Shown: one piece after another, positions 11,741 through 23,400 of the stretch
Numbering within the stretch: the stretch's first letter is position 1
How the letters are laid out: every line of letters starts with the position of its first letter
Source of the DNA: Trebouxia sp. TZW2008
Lineage: Eukaryota; Chlorophyta; Trebouxiophyceae; Trebouxiales; Trebouxiaceae
Assembly: GCA_002118135.1 (NCBI GenBank)
Contig: BDIU01000139.1
Coordinates: forward strand, 1 to 64,000
DNA: 64,000 bases
Reading direction: 5' to 3'
Made by a program: the position numbers and the translations under genes
Notes under the pieces: model-generated
Database searches by the model: none
What the model was told of the DNA's origin: nothing
What the model saw: the letters and a program-made list of their open reading frames with translations, nothing else

Positions 11741-13858
11741 TCAGGTCCAGACCCAGCTGCATGAATGTAAATGCAAATGCACACGCAAGAGACCTGCTGG
11801 AGTGTGCAGAGGTAGAAGTTGGAGCAAGCCTTTGCATTTTGCAGAGCGTGAGACATCAAGACGGATGTATGTTGCAATCATGCACATCAGGATATGCAGC
11901 CAATTTGCAGAACAGCAGCCGCCTTGCAGGCGCTCGACCATGAATGCACCATCATACTCAGTTAAAAAGTCAGGTCCAATTGCATGCACAAGGCAAAGCT
12001 GAATACAGACAGCGGCTCTCATCATCAGACAGAACCTGGCAGGTTTGTTCTTGAAGGTGTCCTGCCCGCCAACCAAAATCAGGATAGCTGCAGCTGTGCC
12101 CTGTCGCGGTTGCACAACAGCATTCACCCAGTAGCTCTTCACCAGAGCATTGCTTTGGCACCGAAGCCCAAGCAGTGCTAGCGCCACCAGCAGCGGCTCA
12201 CAAGGTCGAGGCATAGCCTTCTCAATTGGCCTGGGACCTAGCATTTGCAGCCTGTGCTGCATCTGAGACCATGCCATTTGTTGATCTTGTGAGGTTGCTA
12301 GTACCTCCAGTCTGTCCAGTGCTGGATACATGCGGCCTGTGTTTCCTGCTGAGAGCTTAGATGGAACCTGAAGACCCAGCTTCTCAAGGCTGTGTAGCAG
12401 CTGACTGTACACGTCAAGTGTGAGCAGACCTAGAACAGCTAATGCCCAAGCTGTGACTGACACGTCCTCAGGTTGCAGTTGTCTATGGTGTAAAAGCTGA
12501 TTCGTCATGACTTGTGCTGCTTCAGGCTTGATCTTGGCTCTCAGAACAGCGCAGGTAAACAGCATGAGACTGGTGTCAACAGGCGCCGGCTGGTGCTTCT
12601 GACTTTTGCACAGGTACACCATCTTGAACAGCATGACTTGGAGCAGTTTGCCGGACGGCATATGCTTGAAATCTTGCAAGGCCCAAGCAAAGCTGGAGAC
12701 GTCCTGACCGTTCACATGCTTTGCAGTGACTGGAGATTTCAGCACTCCTAGGAAGCAAGCACAGATGCGGTCCATGAGCTGAGCTGATGGCTGAGCTCTG
12801 AGTTTGGCCAGTGCAAATGCTGTGCTGGACAGCGATTGACCGTCCCAAATTGCCATGGATGCTGTCTCCAGGTGCGTTTGCATCGTCTTGAGCAATTGGC
12901 CTTGACAGGGATTCAACTGGAGGTCAACACATGCTAGCATGGTGGATGAAACGGACTGACCAGTGGCTGCATGTATGTCAGACATGAAACGGAGACCTAG
13001 AGCGTCCACTACACCAGGAGATAAGCTGTCGGGGTTCACTCCGAGTTGAGCAAACACCCAGAAAGCATTGCTGGCAATTCTGGTGCCAGCCTGAGGCATG
13101 ACCCTCTGCAGGCGCAGCAGCATTCTCAGCAGGAAGGCTTCAAGATCCTGCTGTGCATGCTGGTCATGCTGTGCACGCTGGGAGGGATTGGTTTGAATTG
13201 CTTGCCAGATCCTTGCTGTGCCGTAGAGTGCTCCGCTGATGTGCTTGGGGTCCAGTCTATGGCTTGTGTTGTCGAAGTGACCGTCAATGCGTCTGGCATA
13301 CAGCTGCATGATGTGTGCAGCATCTGTGTTGCGTGCGGCTTCTTCTGCTCTCTGCCACTGGTTTTTGATATTGATCTCTCGAGGCACATATTGCAGTAAT
13401 GCTGGGCAGGCATCTGACTCTGGCTGTAACTTGAGCGTCTGCAGAAAGGAGAGAACTGTGCCATGGAACTGGATTGAGTGGTGCACGGTTGCAAACCAAG
13501 ACGTCAGCGCTGTCAGAGATGACTGGTAGGCATGTACCTGGCGCTTTGCATTGTCGATTTGACGATGCCAGGAGGTATGCTGAGGATTTTGTCCATTGAG
13601 CTGAGGCTGAGCCTGTGTCTCAAGGCCCTGCAGCAATAATTTCTACTTTGATATTGGTCGAGCTGCTACGGGATGCAAAACGATTACAGCAAGTTGAGCA
13701 CTAACCTGTTTCAGCGATTTCGGAGAGGTCTGTGTGGCAGCTTCCTCTTTCTCAAGGGATCGGACAGAGCTTGCATGCGCACGTGGTGTCCTCGAATTAG
13801 CAGCGCCTTGGCACCTGCGAAGCAAGGACCCGTATTTGTGACAAAAGGTGCTATGCAT
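11741..13858 (-). CDS. OPR (octotricopeptide repeat) protein, organelle RNA-binding
   Basis: Two exons join in phase: 13858-13706 (51 codons from ATG) and 13627-11741. The 72-bp intron between them has clean aacag|gttagt and ctgcag|gg borders. The product is about 679 residues. The first exon is Arg/Ser-rich, poor in acidic residues near its start, and looks like an organelle targeting peptide. The body carries repeated helical motifs around an A-(F/W)-A-L core, including ASNAFWVFAQLGVNPD, SSTAFALAKLRAQPSAQL, VSSFAWALQDFKHMP and VSVTAWALAVLGL. This is the pattern of green-algal OPR/FASTK-like proteins, which bind organellar transcripts. No C-terminal RAP domain is evident. The target RNA cannot be read from sequence. 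Confidence 0.8.
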
Positions 13859-13861
13859 CAA

Positions 13862-15570
13862 AGGATAGCGACCGGAACTGTATCGCCTGTATTGCTCACA
13901 ATATCAAAATAGGGGAGCGAGGTATCTGAAGACAGCTGTTGGTCTGCGGAAAGAGCTTTGGCGACAGTCGGCTTGAGAGGTATTGCGTTGGGAGCATGCT
14001 TGGCCTACAAGGCGTCTGCTGCTGACAGATCACCACGTTGTGTGGAGTTTGCAGATTGCGGCTTCACGCTGAAGCAAGCACTCATGCGCAGCGTCTCAGT
14101 GGGACACATAAGCACGGACTAGACCTGAGAATAGATTGGGCAGGGTCCTTATGGTTTCGGAGCGGCAAGCAGTGTTTGACTGAGAGGCTAATCAGTAACC
14201 GCACAAAGATTCATTGACAGCAGCTGGGACATGATGTACACCTGAGCGGATGTTGATGCCGCACACTTTGCTCAGGTGTTGTCTGTGCAAAGCTGATGCA
14301 TCCGCCAGACCAGCGGGCAATCCTAAACCAGACCAGCGGGCAAACTTTCATTATATAACGAGACCAAGGCACAGCAGATTGTGCAGCTGAGAATTACACA
14401 CACACATAATTTCAAGACTATAAGCTTGGGGCACACAGGAACATAATTTGGCTATGCAATTGGCCAGTCCATAAGTAAGGGACATCAAGCAAAGCTTACT
14501 CCCTCTCACAAGCAAAGGGTATACAAGGTGTGGTGCCCCGCTTACAATCAACTTGCACTTGATGACACCACAGAGCTGGGAATCAAAGATATAGTTGCAA
14601 TGGGATGCACAGCATGAAACGCAAACAAAACAAGCTGTCAGCCTCATCATTTGTACAAGCAAATGAATGCCCTGATAGCACAACGTGGAAGTCCAGCAAA
14701 CATTCTGACGCCGACAAGAGACGCGTGTGTATTAGCCACTGGGAGGGTTGCCAGATGAGCAGCCCGAGAGGCTCGCATATATGATCCAAACTACTGCACA
14801 ATCAATTGCCAGCATAGAGGGTGGCCTGTTTTAGCTTCAAGAATTTTATTTTGTTGATGTCCCATGGCGTAAATCGCAAACGATCTACGACTCAGCAAAT
14901 GCGTCGAATAGAAGCAAGTAGATCTGAAGGCGTCTGCAATTGAGGTTGTTCTGAACTGCGCTGCACTGTCTGCTGAGCTGCTGCTGTCGGTCACGAGCGA
15001 TTATGCATATGCAATTCTTCCAAGTGCCAAAGGTCAGTATACCTGAAAAAGACAGCACAGCAACAGCCTTTAATACCCTGTTGTAGCACCACGTATATAG
15101 CCCAAAGCAGGAACAATGTCCAGGCACAAGCGCAAGAGTCAAAAGGCACACAGGCACTCATGACCAGCTCTGGCGGAACGGCTGCCTGCTTCTGACTGTC
15201 TATGTCTGAAGGAAAGAGCAAAATCCTGCGCAAGCTTGCAGTCCAAGACGTTATCAACAACAGGGACAGCCCTGGGCACAATGCAACACAGCAACACGTC
15301 ATGACTCAATTTTGCATGTCAGCAAACACCTGTAGGTCTGCATGTCTTGACAAGCATGTCCATATGACAACAACAAGTACCAAATGCCGGACTATGGCAC
15401 ACAGCAGTCAGCTCCATACAATGACCACGAAAAGTTAATTCAAATGAATGTGAAATGCATCAAATTTGGCAAACAATCAATTCACAAATTCAACAGCAAG
15501 CACGTCGAGAGCTGAGCATCATGAAATCAGCTGTGATCGACATAACAAGTGCAGCAAAAGTATAAGGCAT
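13862..15570. other. intergenic, no firmly supported gene
   Basis: The upstream flank of the OPR gene carries a direct repeat 'ccagaccagcgggcaa' at about 14306 and 14329 and an AT-rich 'ttatataacg' near 14351. A minus-strand reading at 15302-14991 has a good acceptor (ctttttcag) and ends YTDLWHLEELHMHNRS. It could be the last exon of the gene to its right, but no join could be made. Confidence 0.35.
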
Positions 15571-15574
15571 ACCT

Positions 15575-16921
15575 GATGGGGGAATGCCGCCACTTGTAGA
15601 ATTCAAGTCTTTCAGTCCAACACCCTCATCATCAGCTGCAGGATGAAGTACATCTTTATGCCAGAAGTGTTGACCAAACTGTTTTGGAGAAGGACTGTTG
15701 GGTGGGGTAGGCCGATGCTTGTTTCTGTCTAGCACCTGCAAGTGCATCATAGTTAGCGTGGACTGATACTGCCACGCAACACAAAACCAAGAAATGTCAA
15801 GTATTAGTCTTGTTATACCAACTACAACGCCTAGCTGAATGAAGGGCATCATGACATTCAACCACCGAGTGATTGGTTAACACACGACATACATCGTGAC
15901 TTGAGAATTTTTGCTGTTGAGCATCTACCTGGATTACAGGCGACATGGAGCTGGATGGGAATGTCACTGTATTTGTCTAAAGTCCAGCCATCTCTGCATG
16001 CAGGATAGCCGTTGCCAATGCTGACAAGTATTTGTCCCAAGCCATCCAAGTGCTCCTTGATGCTATCCACACACAGCTATTCGTGTTGATTCTTTGGCAC
16101 CATGTTTGTTTTGGCCGGGATGTCATCTGTCTCAGCTTCCACCATTTCGACTGCAACAGCCCTCCAGATTGTTTTTTGCAAATAAGCTGCAAGTTGCATG
16201 CGTGTTAAAAATGCAACAGCACATGCAAGTCAAGCTGATGTCGGCAGATCTGTGATTGCAACATGAGAGGCAAGTGATATACAAGTCACCTCTGCTAAAA
16301 GCATAGCGGAGGCCCTAAAAGAAATACAACAAAATGGCATGCACATGTTGGCTAATTGGCCAAAACCCAGCTGGTACACGTGATCATGCTGAAGGCACAA
16401 GGAGCCAGAGAGTATGCACTAACATCACCATGCATATGAATGCTCATGCACATTGGCCCTGTTGGAAGGCTTGTGAGCAGTATGCAATGAAGCTTCACAT
16501 GGAATTGCCCTTTACTGCAAGAAAGCCTAAGCTTGTCAAAAAAGCCTAAGCTGTGCATGCAAAGCCAGCTGATGGGCTCACTGAAAGTTGGCTGTGCCAG
16601 CATGTTAAGTCTTGAAAATAATGTGAATAGCTCCAAAGCACACTGCATCTAAGGACGCACTCCTAGAGCAGGACTGAGGGTTCCTCTAGGACTGAGGGTC
16701 TAGCAAGTTGGCAATAGAGAGCAATGCCTACCTCTTGGCTGAGCTCGCAAGAGAAGAGTCTCCTCCTCACCCAGCTGGAGCAGCCGGCTGCGCAGAAAGC
16801 TGACCTTGTCACCACCTCCAGCCAGCTCTGCCGCTATCCGTGATGCCTCAAAGTCTGCAACCTGTCGAACAACGTCCGCAACTTGCTGCTGCACACTTTG
16901 AAGCTGATCTGCATTTGACAT
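15575..16921 (-). CDS. unidentified gene, coiled-coil-like N-terminus
   Basis: Three minus-strand exons are likely. Exon 16921-16732 starts at ATG directly after a cttgtgcag acceptor, suggesting a 5'UTR intron. It encodes a Gln/Val-rich helical start (QLQSVQQQVADVVRQVADFE) and ends at the donor gag|gtaggc. A second, about 16060-15929, contains GWTLDKYSDIPIQLHVACNP and ends at ccag|gtagat. A third, 15735-15575, contains RPTPPNSPSPKQFGQHFW and ends before a gtatgc donor. The phases of exons 2 and 3 do not match, so an exon is probably missing. I do not recognise the family. Confidence 0.45.
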
Positions 16922-17299
16922 CCTGCACAAGAAAGGTGTCAAGGAGGGCGTGTAAGAAGAAACAGATGTTTAGCTTTCAACAGGAGACTAGCAGTATGAC
17001 AACCTGAGGCTACAGTGTTGTGGCGTGACAAGCTATAGCTCTTGCAGTCGCAGCAACACTTTGTTGTACCAGTTTCGCCTTGCTTTGAGGTGATGCTGAA
17101 CAGTAAGGTGTTTCCTCTTTCGCTACAGCACTGTGAGACCTTAGAGTTGTGCCACCAGTACAGCCCCTGCCTCACCAGGACCTCAAAGCAAGTCTGATCA
17201 CCTGGAATGGGGAATCAAGCACGCCAACCGTGTCCATCTGTTCATAAGCAACGGCAATCACGCACAACGCTTCTGCCCGTCAGCCGCACCAGGCGGGCA

Positions 17300-17494
17300 C
17301 TAACAGGCACGAACTAAAAGCAATGGTCTGGTCTGGTCTCGGAGTGGTACAGGAGAAGAAGATCGTTTCAAGGTCTGCAAGCCTTCTAAGCGGCCGTCAG
17401 CATACGAAACTCGCCGCAAGCTCGGCGCCTGTCCCTCAGCGTCTTCCTCACTGATGTCATAGCTCAGTTGACCGGCGATGCCAACAGCGTCCAA
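17300..17494 (-). CDS. short antisense ORF overlapping the UTP25 start
   Basis: A 64-residue ORF on the minus strand begins at 17494, so its first 17 bases overlap the UTP25 start codon on the other strand. Composition (SYDISEEDAEGQAPSLRRVS) looks protein-like rather than random. It may be the first exon of a divergently transcribed gene, possibly the one at 15575-16921, but I could not connect them in phase. A shadow of a GC-rich first exon is also possible. Confidence 0.25.
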   Translation of the reverse strand: MDAVGIAGQLSYDISEEDAEGQAPSLRRVSYADGRLEGLQTLKRSSSPVPLRDQTRPLLLVRAC

Positions 17495-20400
17495 AGCCAG
17501 GAGAGTTGGTCAGTCCGTGGCTGAGGCACGACTGTCCGATAGCGATGACGAGCTGGACGACATATCACCACACGCTGGTGTCGCCTCAGGCGCCAATGCG
17601 TACGAAGCTTTGCTTGGACATTTTGAAACGGCCGTTGCTCACAAGAGCGCAGGCTTGAAGCGAGCTAGCAAGGTGAAAAGTCACAAAGGCTTGCCCATCG
17701 GCGCACAGCAGCAAAAACTTCTTGACGATCCCAAAACATCATCTGTCTCCAATCTGCACCATGCTGCGTCGTCCAGTGCTGGCGATGGCGATGGCGCTGA
17801 AGCTTCAGAGGCACCACATGAGGCAGACGGTGCAGATCACAGCACAGCTGACTTCTACAACCAGCACTTTGACCGGAGCAGTGCTGATATTGAGATCAGC
17901 CAAACCGCGAACGCGTCTGTCACATGGAAAGAGGACACGAATGCGCGGAGTACATGGCCCAACACCACTTGGTCCACCACAGGACCTGCACTGCCCAAGG
18001 TGTGACTACAGCGTGTGATGCCTTCTGAAAATCTTGCACAGCTTCATCGCCCCAAGAGCAATGCTCTTCAGCAAAACTTGATCCCATACTCACAGAAGCG
18101 CACTTGTTGTGCAGGTGTACAACAAGCTAGCAAGCTATGGTGTCAGACCTCGCCTACAGACGCTATGGACGGATGCCCATGCTGCAACATCTGGCAGTGC
18201 ACGAAAACAGAAGCGACCTCGCGCTGAGGCAGCAGGAGATGAAGCTGCAGCTGCAGCCAGCTCAGACGCCTTGGCTGACACACACATGGCCAATGTAGAT
18301 GACCAGACTGCCCATTTTGTCAGTGCCCAACAGCAAGCAGTCTTTGCAGTCTGCAACAGCTACACTGACCTGTTCCTGGCAAATCATCACTACCTTATGA
18401 AGTAAGCCAGTTGCTGACTGATCATAGACACCACTAGCAGCCGCATGCATGCTTCAGCTTTTGCAGCATAATAAACTTTGCTTCTAGTTGCATGTTTTGT
18501 GGCATGCTGCGATTATCACGACATGTAGCTGTCATTCAAGTTTGGCCAGGCTCAAGCTCTCGCGTTCTGCATGCACAAGCCACAAGCAGTGCTGATGACC
18601 TAAACAACATCTCTTTGTCAATCCGCACCCACATCAGCAATAATGCCTGCGCCTGCACCTGTTTGTTGCAACACCAGACCTGTGTGCTTTTGACTGAAGA
18701 CCACATGCAGAGGAACCCAGTCTTGATGTTTGCCTGCTGTACTGCATCAGCAACTGCCCTTGCATCTGCAATCTTTTGCAAGTGCAAGAGTTGAAACTGT
18801 GTGCTTTTGGCTTTAGATCAGATGCAGAGGACCCGCATCTGGACGCCTCACCTTTCTGCTTTTTGCAGACACAGGAATTCACGAACATGAGAATTCAACC
18901 CGTGTGCATTTCGGCTTGAGGTCAGATGCAGAGGACCCCCCTTTTGATCCCTCGCCTTTCTGTTATTTTGCAAAAGTACAAGTTGACGACATCAGGAATT
19001 GGACCTGTGCGCTTTTGGCTGCAGGCCAGATGCAGATGACCCCACCCTTGACGCCTGCCTGCTGCATTGCATCAACCACTGCAACACAAGAGTTGATAGT
19101 GAGTGCTTTTGGCTTCAGGTCGGATGCAGAGGACTCTAGGAGCCTCACCTTTCTGCTTTTGGCAAACATAGGAATTCACAAACATAAGAATTCAACCTGT
19201 GTGCATGTGGCTTCAGGTCAGACGCAGAGGATCCCCTTCTTGATCCCTCACCTTTCTGTTTTTTGCAAGAAATCAAGTTGACGACCACAGGAATTGAACT
19301 TGTGCGCTTTTGGCTGCAGGTCAGATGCAGAGGACCCCATCCTTGATCCCTCACCTTTCTGTTTTTTGCAAAAGTACAATTGATGACCACAGGAATTGAA
19401 CCTGTGCGCTTTTGGCTGCAGGCCAGATGCAGAGGACCCCATCCTTGATGCCTGCCTGCTGCACTGCGTCAACCACTGCTCCAAGACAGCTGAGCTGATC
19501 AAGAAGAGTGACCAACAGTCCAAAGCTGATGATGGGTTTGAGCCTCCCAGGGATCAGGGCTTCACTCGTCCAAAGGTGCGATTGAAGCCAGCTGAGTTGT
19601 AGAGTGTTTGTATGCGCTATGTTGCCAGAATCTTGCCTTCAAGGGTGAGCGCACATGCTTGCATAATCTGGCAATCAGGTTGTGTTTGTTATGTCATGGA
19701 GGAGGTCTGGTGATCGTATTAGTCATGGTAGCATACTCTCTTGTGTATACTGGGGACATGCTCGGGTGTCAATGTTTGGAGCAAACAACAATCACAGATA
19801 CAAACAGTGGCATGCAGCAAATGCGTGATTGTGTTTCATCAGCATGGTGAGATATGCATACCATCAAGACTTGTCCGACGCTGAACACCAAGTGAAAACC
19901 AGCATGCCAAAACAGACAAAATGTCTGCACTTCAAGCAATCCAAACTCGTCCCTAGTAATTCTGCTTGTTGCAACAATCACTGTCACATTTCTGCTTAAA
20001 AAAGCAGAGGCTGAGTATGCATGGGATTTGACCTGTGCCATGACCTAGCCTCTCGTCATGAGTAGATAGATTGAAAGTGCACTGGATTTGGGTGAGCATG
20101 GGGAACCACATGATCTGGAGCTCAATCACCATTGCAACATGCTATGCAATCAAGCTAGAATGAACTCATTTGCTATGCCAACATCTCATGTTTAACTATA
20201 CCAGCTGGAGAATCGCTTGCATGCCACTGGAACATCTCGTTTGACCAAGTCGTGTGTGGCCAAGTCATGTAGGAGCTCAACTGCCATTACTACAGCTTGC
20301 TCAACCAGCTCACCACCTTGTCTTGTCGAGGAGCTGCTAGGGTGGCCTGCTACCTTTTGCTGCATTACCCAGCTATTGTTTGACTTGCTGGCATTGTTGC

Positions 20401-23400
20401 AACAGCAAAGTAGGGAGTGCTGCTGAAAACCAAGGCATCCTGTTCAATCAGCTTTCCGCAGACCTTTTGGGTCTCACAAAAGTTGTGATCTGTCACTGCA
20501 GATTTTTCAATTCAAGAGTGCTTCAAGTCAGCGCTGTCTGTTGCACTGCTTTGACAGCATGCTTCGCTTGTTCTCAGGTGCTCATTCTGTTGCCAATGCG
20601 CAACATGGCATTGAAATGCATCTTACGTCTGCTGCAACTTACCCAAAAAGAGACCAGGGCAGATTCCATCAAAGGCAAACAGCGCCTGATGGATGATTTC
20701 GGCCCAGGAGAAGACGCATCTGATGAAGAAGAGCTGACTGATCGGGGCAAGAGGGTTAAGCAGCAGCAGCCTGCTGAGCATAAGGCGCTATTTGAAGGCA
20801 ATTGTGATGACCATTTCAGGATAGGCATCAAGATTACCAGGTAGCTCACAAAACATCAAATTATTCCATGATGCTTCCGTGTTTGCGCTTTTCAGGACAG
20901 CGATTAGAGTCACCAGGTAGTTCCTAATAGTGCACTGATTGCATTCCATGATGCTGTCATTACTGGAGGATAAGCTTTAGTACTGAGTAGGTTAGAGAGG
21001 TAAGCAGCAGCAGCCTGCTGGGCGAAATGCTTTGTTCGACGGCAGCTGTGATGACCATTACAGGATATGCATCAAAATTACCAGGCAGCGTCTAATGCAC
21101 TGATTGCTTTCCATGATGCTGTCACAACTTCAGAATAGTCAGCAAGGTCACCAGGTAGCTCACAGTGCACCAGCTGTTTCATGATGCTGCCATCACTTCA
21201 AGATAGGCATCCTTGCCCCAATTTATTTCTCACTTCACTAGCTTCAAGCTGTTATCTTCATTTTCACCATGTTGTACATGCTTGCTAGTGCAGTTCCAAA
21301 ACACAGCTGGGTGCATGCAGAAGCGATAATGTTGCTGTGCTTAGCAGGATTTTTGGGGTAAATCTCTGAGCCTTGTGTCAGGAACTCTTGCACTCTGAGG
21401 TGCAGCCATTAGGATAGACACTCTATGTTTTTTGTCATCAAATTGCCCTGCCCTGCCCTGCCCTGCCCTCATTTTGCACTGAAGCAACCTTTCACAAGCA
21501 AAGCACATGAAGCATGTACTGTCTGCAGTGCATGCTGGATGTGCCCTGAGTTGCTGTCATCCACAGCATGCATGTCACAGCCTGTACTGCACTGCCAATA
21601 TCTGTGTTGCTCATGTGCACCCCAGACATTGGAAATGGAGTTTATGCTGCAAGATGTGTGCTGTTTATGGCAATCAGACAGCATGAATTCAAGGTTGCAC
21701 AGCATTCAGCGCTTGATCTGCAGCTTGACCCGTTCTACACAGTTCAAGTAAAGCTTGTGCTGCATGCTGTGCATGCTGGGCGTGTCTTGAGTTGCTGCCA
21801 TCCACAGCATGCTTGTCACAGCCTATGCTACACCACCAATATCTGTGTTGCTAATATGCAACGCAGGCATTGCTGGTATAGCGTATACTGCGAGAAGTAT
21901 GCTTTGCATGGCAGCAGCACAGTGTGTGCCCAAGTTTGCACAGCAATCAGCACTTGCTGCTTTCATGTTGCATCAGAGATTGTAGACAGCAAATTATCAA
22001 CCTGTAACGCATCACTTCATGGCGCATTGGTGCTTATGCAAAGAGAAGCAAGTGTGACACGCTTGTTGTCGTTTTGACATACCATTCCATCTGAAACAGA
22101 GGAGGAGTCGCTTGCGATTAAGCTTTTCATTATGACTCATATGTTCAAAAGGGGGGAGCTATGATGCTTTGTCTCGTTCGTCAGATGTGCTGAGAGCCTT
22201 AAGGCTTGGTCAGCCCTGTTGAGGAATATACACCACCCATAGCCTGAGCTCCCCTTCCAAATCCCCCCTCCCTACCCCGCCTCACCCAACCTCAGTATCT
22301 GCTGCTACCCATATTGCTGTTGTGCATCTCGGGAGCTGTGTCCTGCTGTTCTTGTTCTTACAACTCGCATGCCTGCGACTAATCCTGTGTTGATTCTGCC
22401 TTACACTGCAACAATGTTGCCGACTGATGCGAGGGGTTCTAAGCAGGACTGTAAGAGTTGCTGGGTCCGTGATGCGTTTGCCGTCTGTGCAAGCTTGCAT
22501 GTCAAGACATTGCGCTGTGACAGCTTCAAACCACGGCAAGATTCTTGGCAGCCTTGAAAGGACTTGTGCAGAATCCCTATCATTGGTGCCCTCAAATCTT
22601 GAGGTTCTTTCCAGGCAACTTGGCGCAGACATAGACAAGCAAGTCTTTGCTGCACACAAATACAGATGTTTGATCATATGCAATTGTGCTATTGTGCAAA
22701 ATTTCCAGCTTCCTCATCCTGCGACACTGCCCTTGGCACCATAACCTTGCAGCTCTCCATTTGCCCTGCATCTGATTCGTGCTCAGCCCGTTGCAATATA
22801 TGGAAAGCACCCTACCTTGCAATTTGACCAACCTTGCAGCTGGAGTACGGAGCACATGCGACTGTTGACTCGGCCCGTGATTTGCTCTGTAATGTTCCTT
22901 GCAACTGTCTACTGCACACATGGAAATCTTGAGTCTACTTGGTGATTGCTTGATCATTACACGAACACATGATTTGTGCCATGCAGGGGTTCTGTGCGGC
23001 TGTATTCTGATTTCTACGAGTCAGACATCATTGTGGCATCTCCCTTGGCCTTGGCCACTAAATTGACCGAAGACGAAGATGAAGGTACGCCTGCTTCAGC
23101 GCTACATGCTTTTCTCCTTGAACTTACCCACTCTGCTTGATCAGTTGTTGTCTATTGCTTTATATCTGCATTGGCTGTACTAGATCTACTGCTTGTTGCT
23201 GGCAAGTTTGTATGCATTGGGTGAGACAACATTCCTAGAACGCCCAGTGCCTCTCGCATCAAGATCAAAGATTGCAAACTGATATTCAGCGCTTGCTGAC
23301 CAATGCGTTGATATAAACTTCCGCGCAGAAGCTCATGCTGATGCAGGCAGTGCTGCTGACTTTCTGTCATGCATTGCAGTGCTGCTAACATGCTTACATA

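Noticed and set aside
20217..20570. Possible extra UTP25 exon in intron 3
   Set aside because: Exons 3 and 4 join exactly in phase across FTRPK/VLILL, as in the family, leaving no room for another exon.
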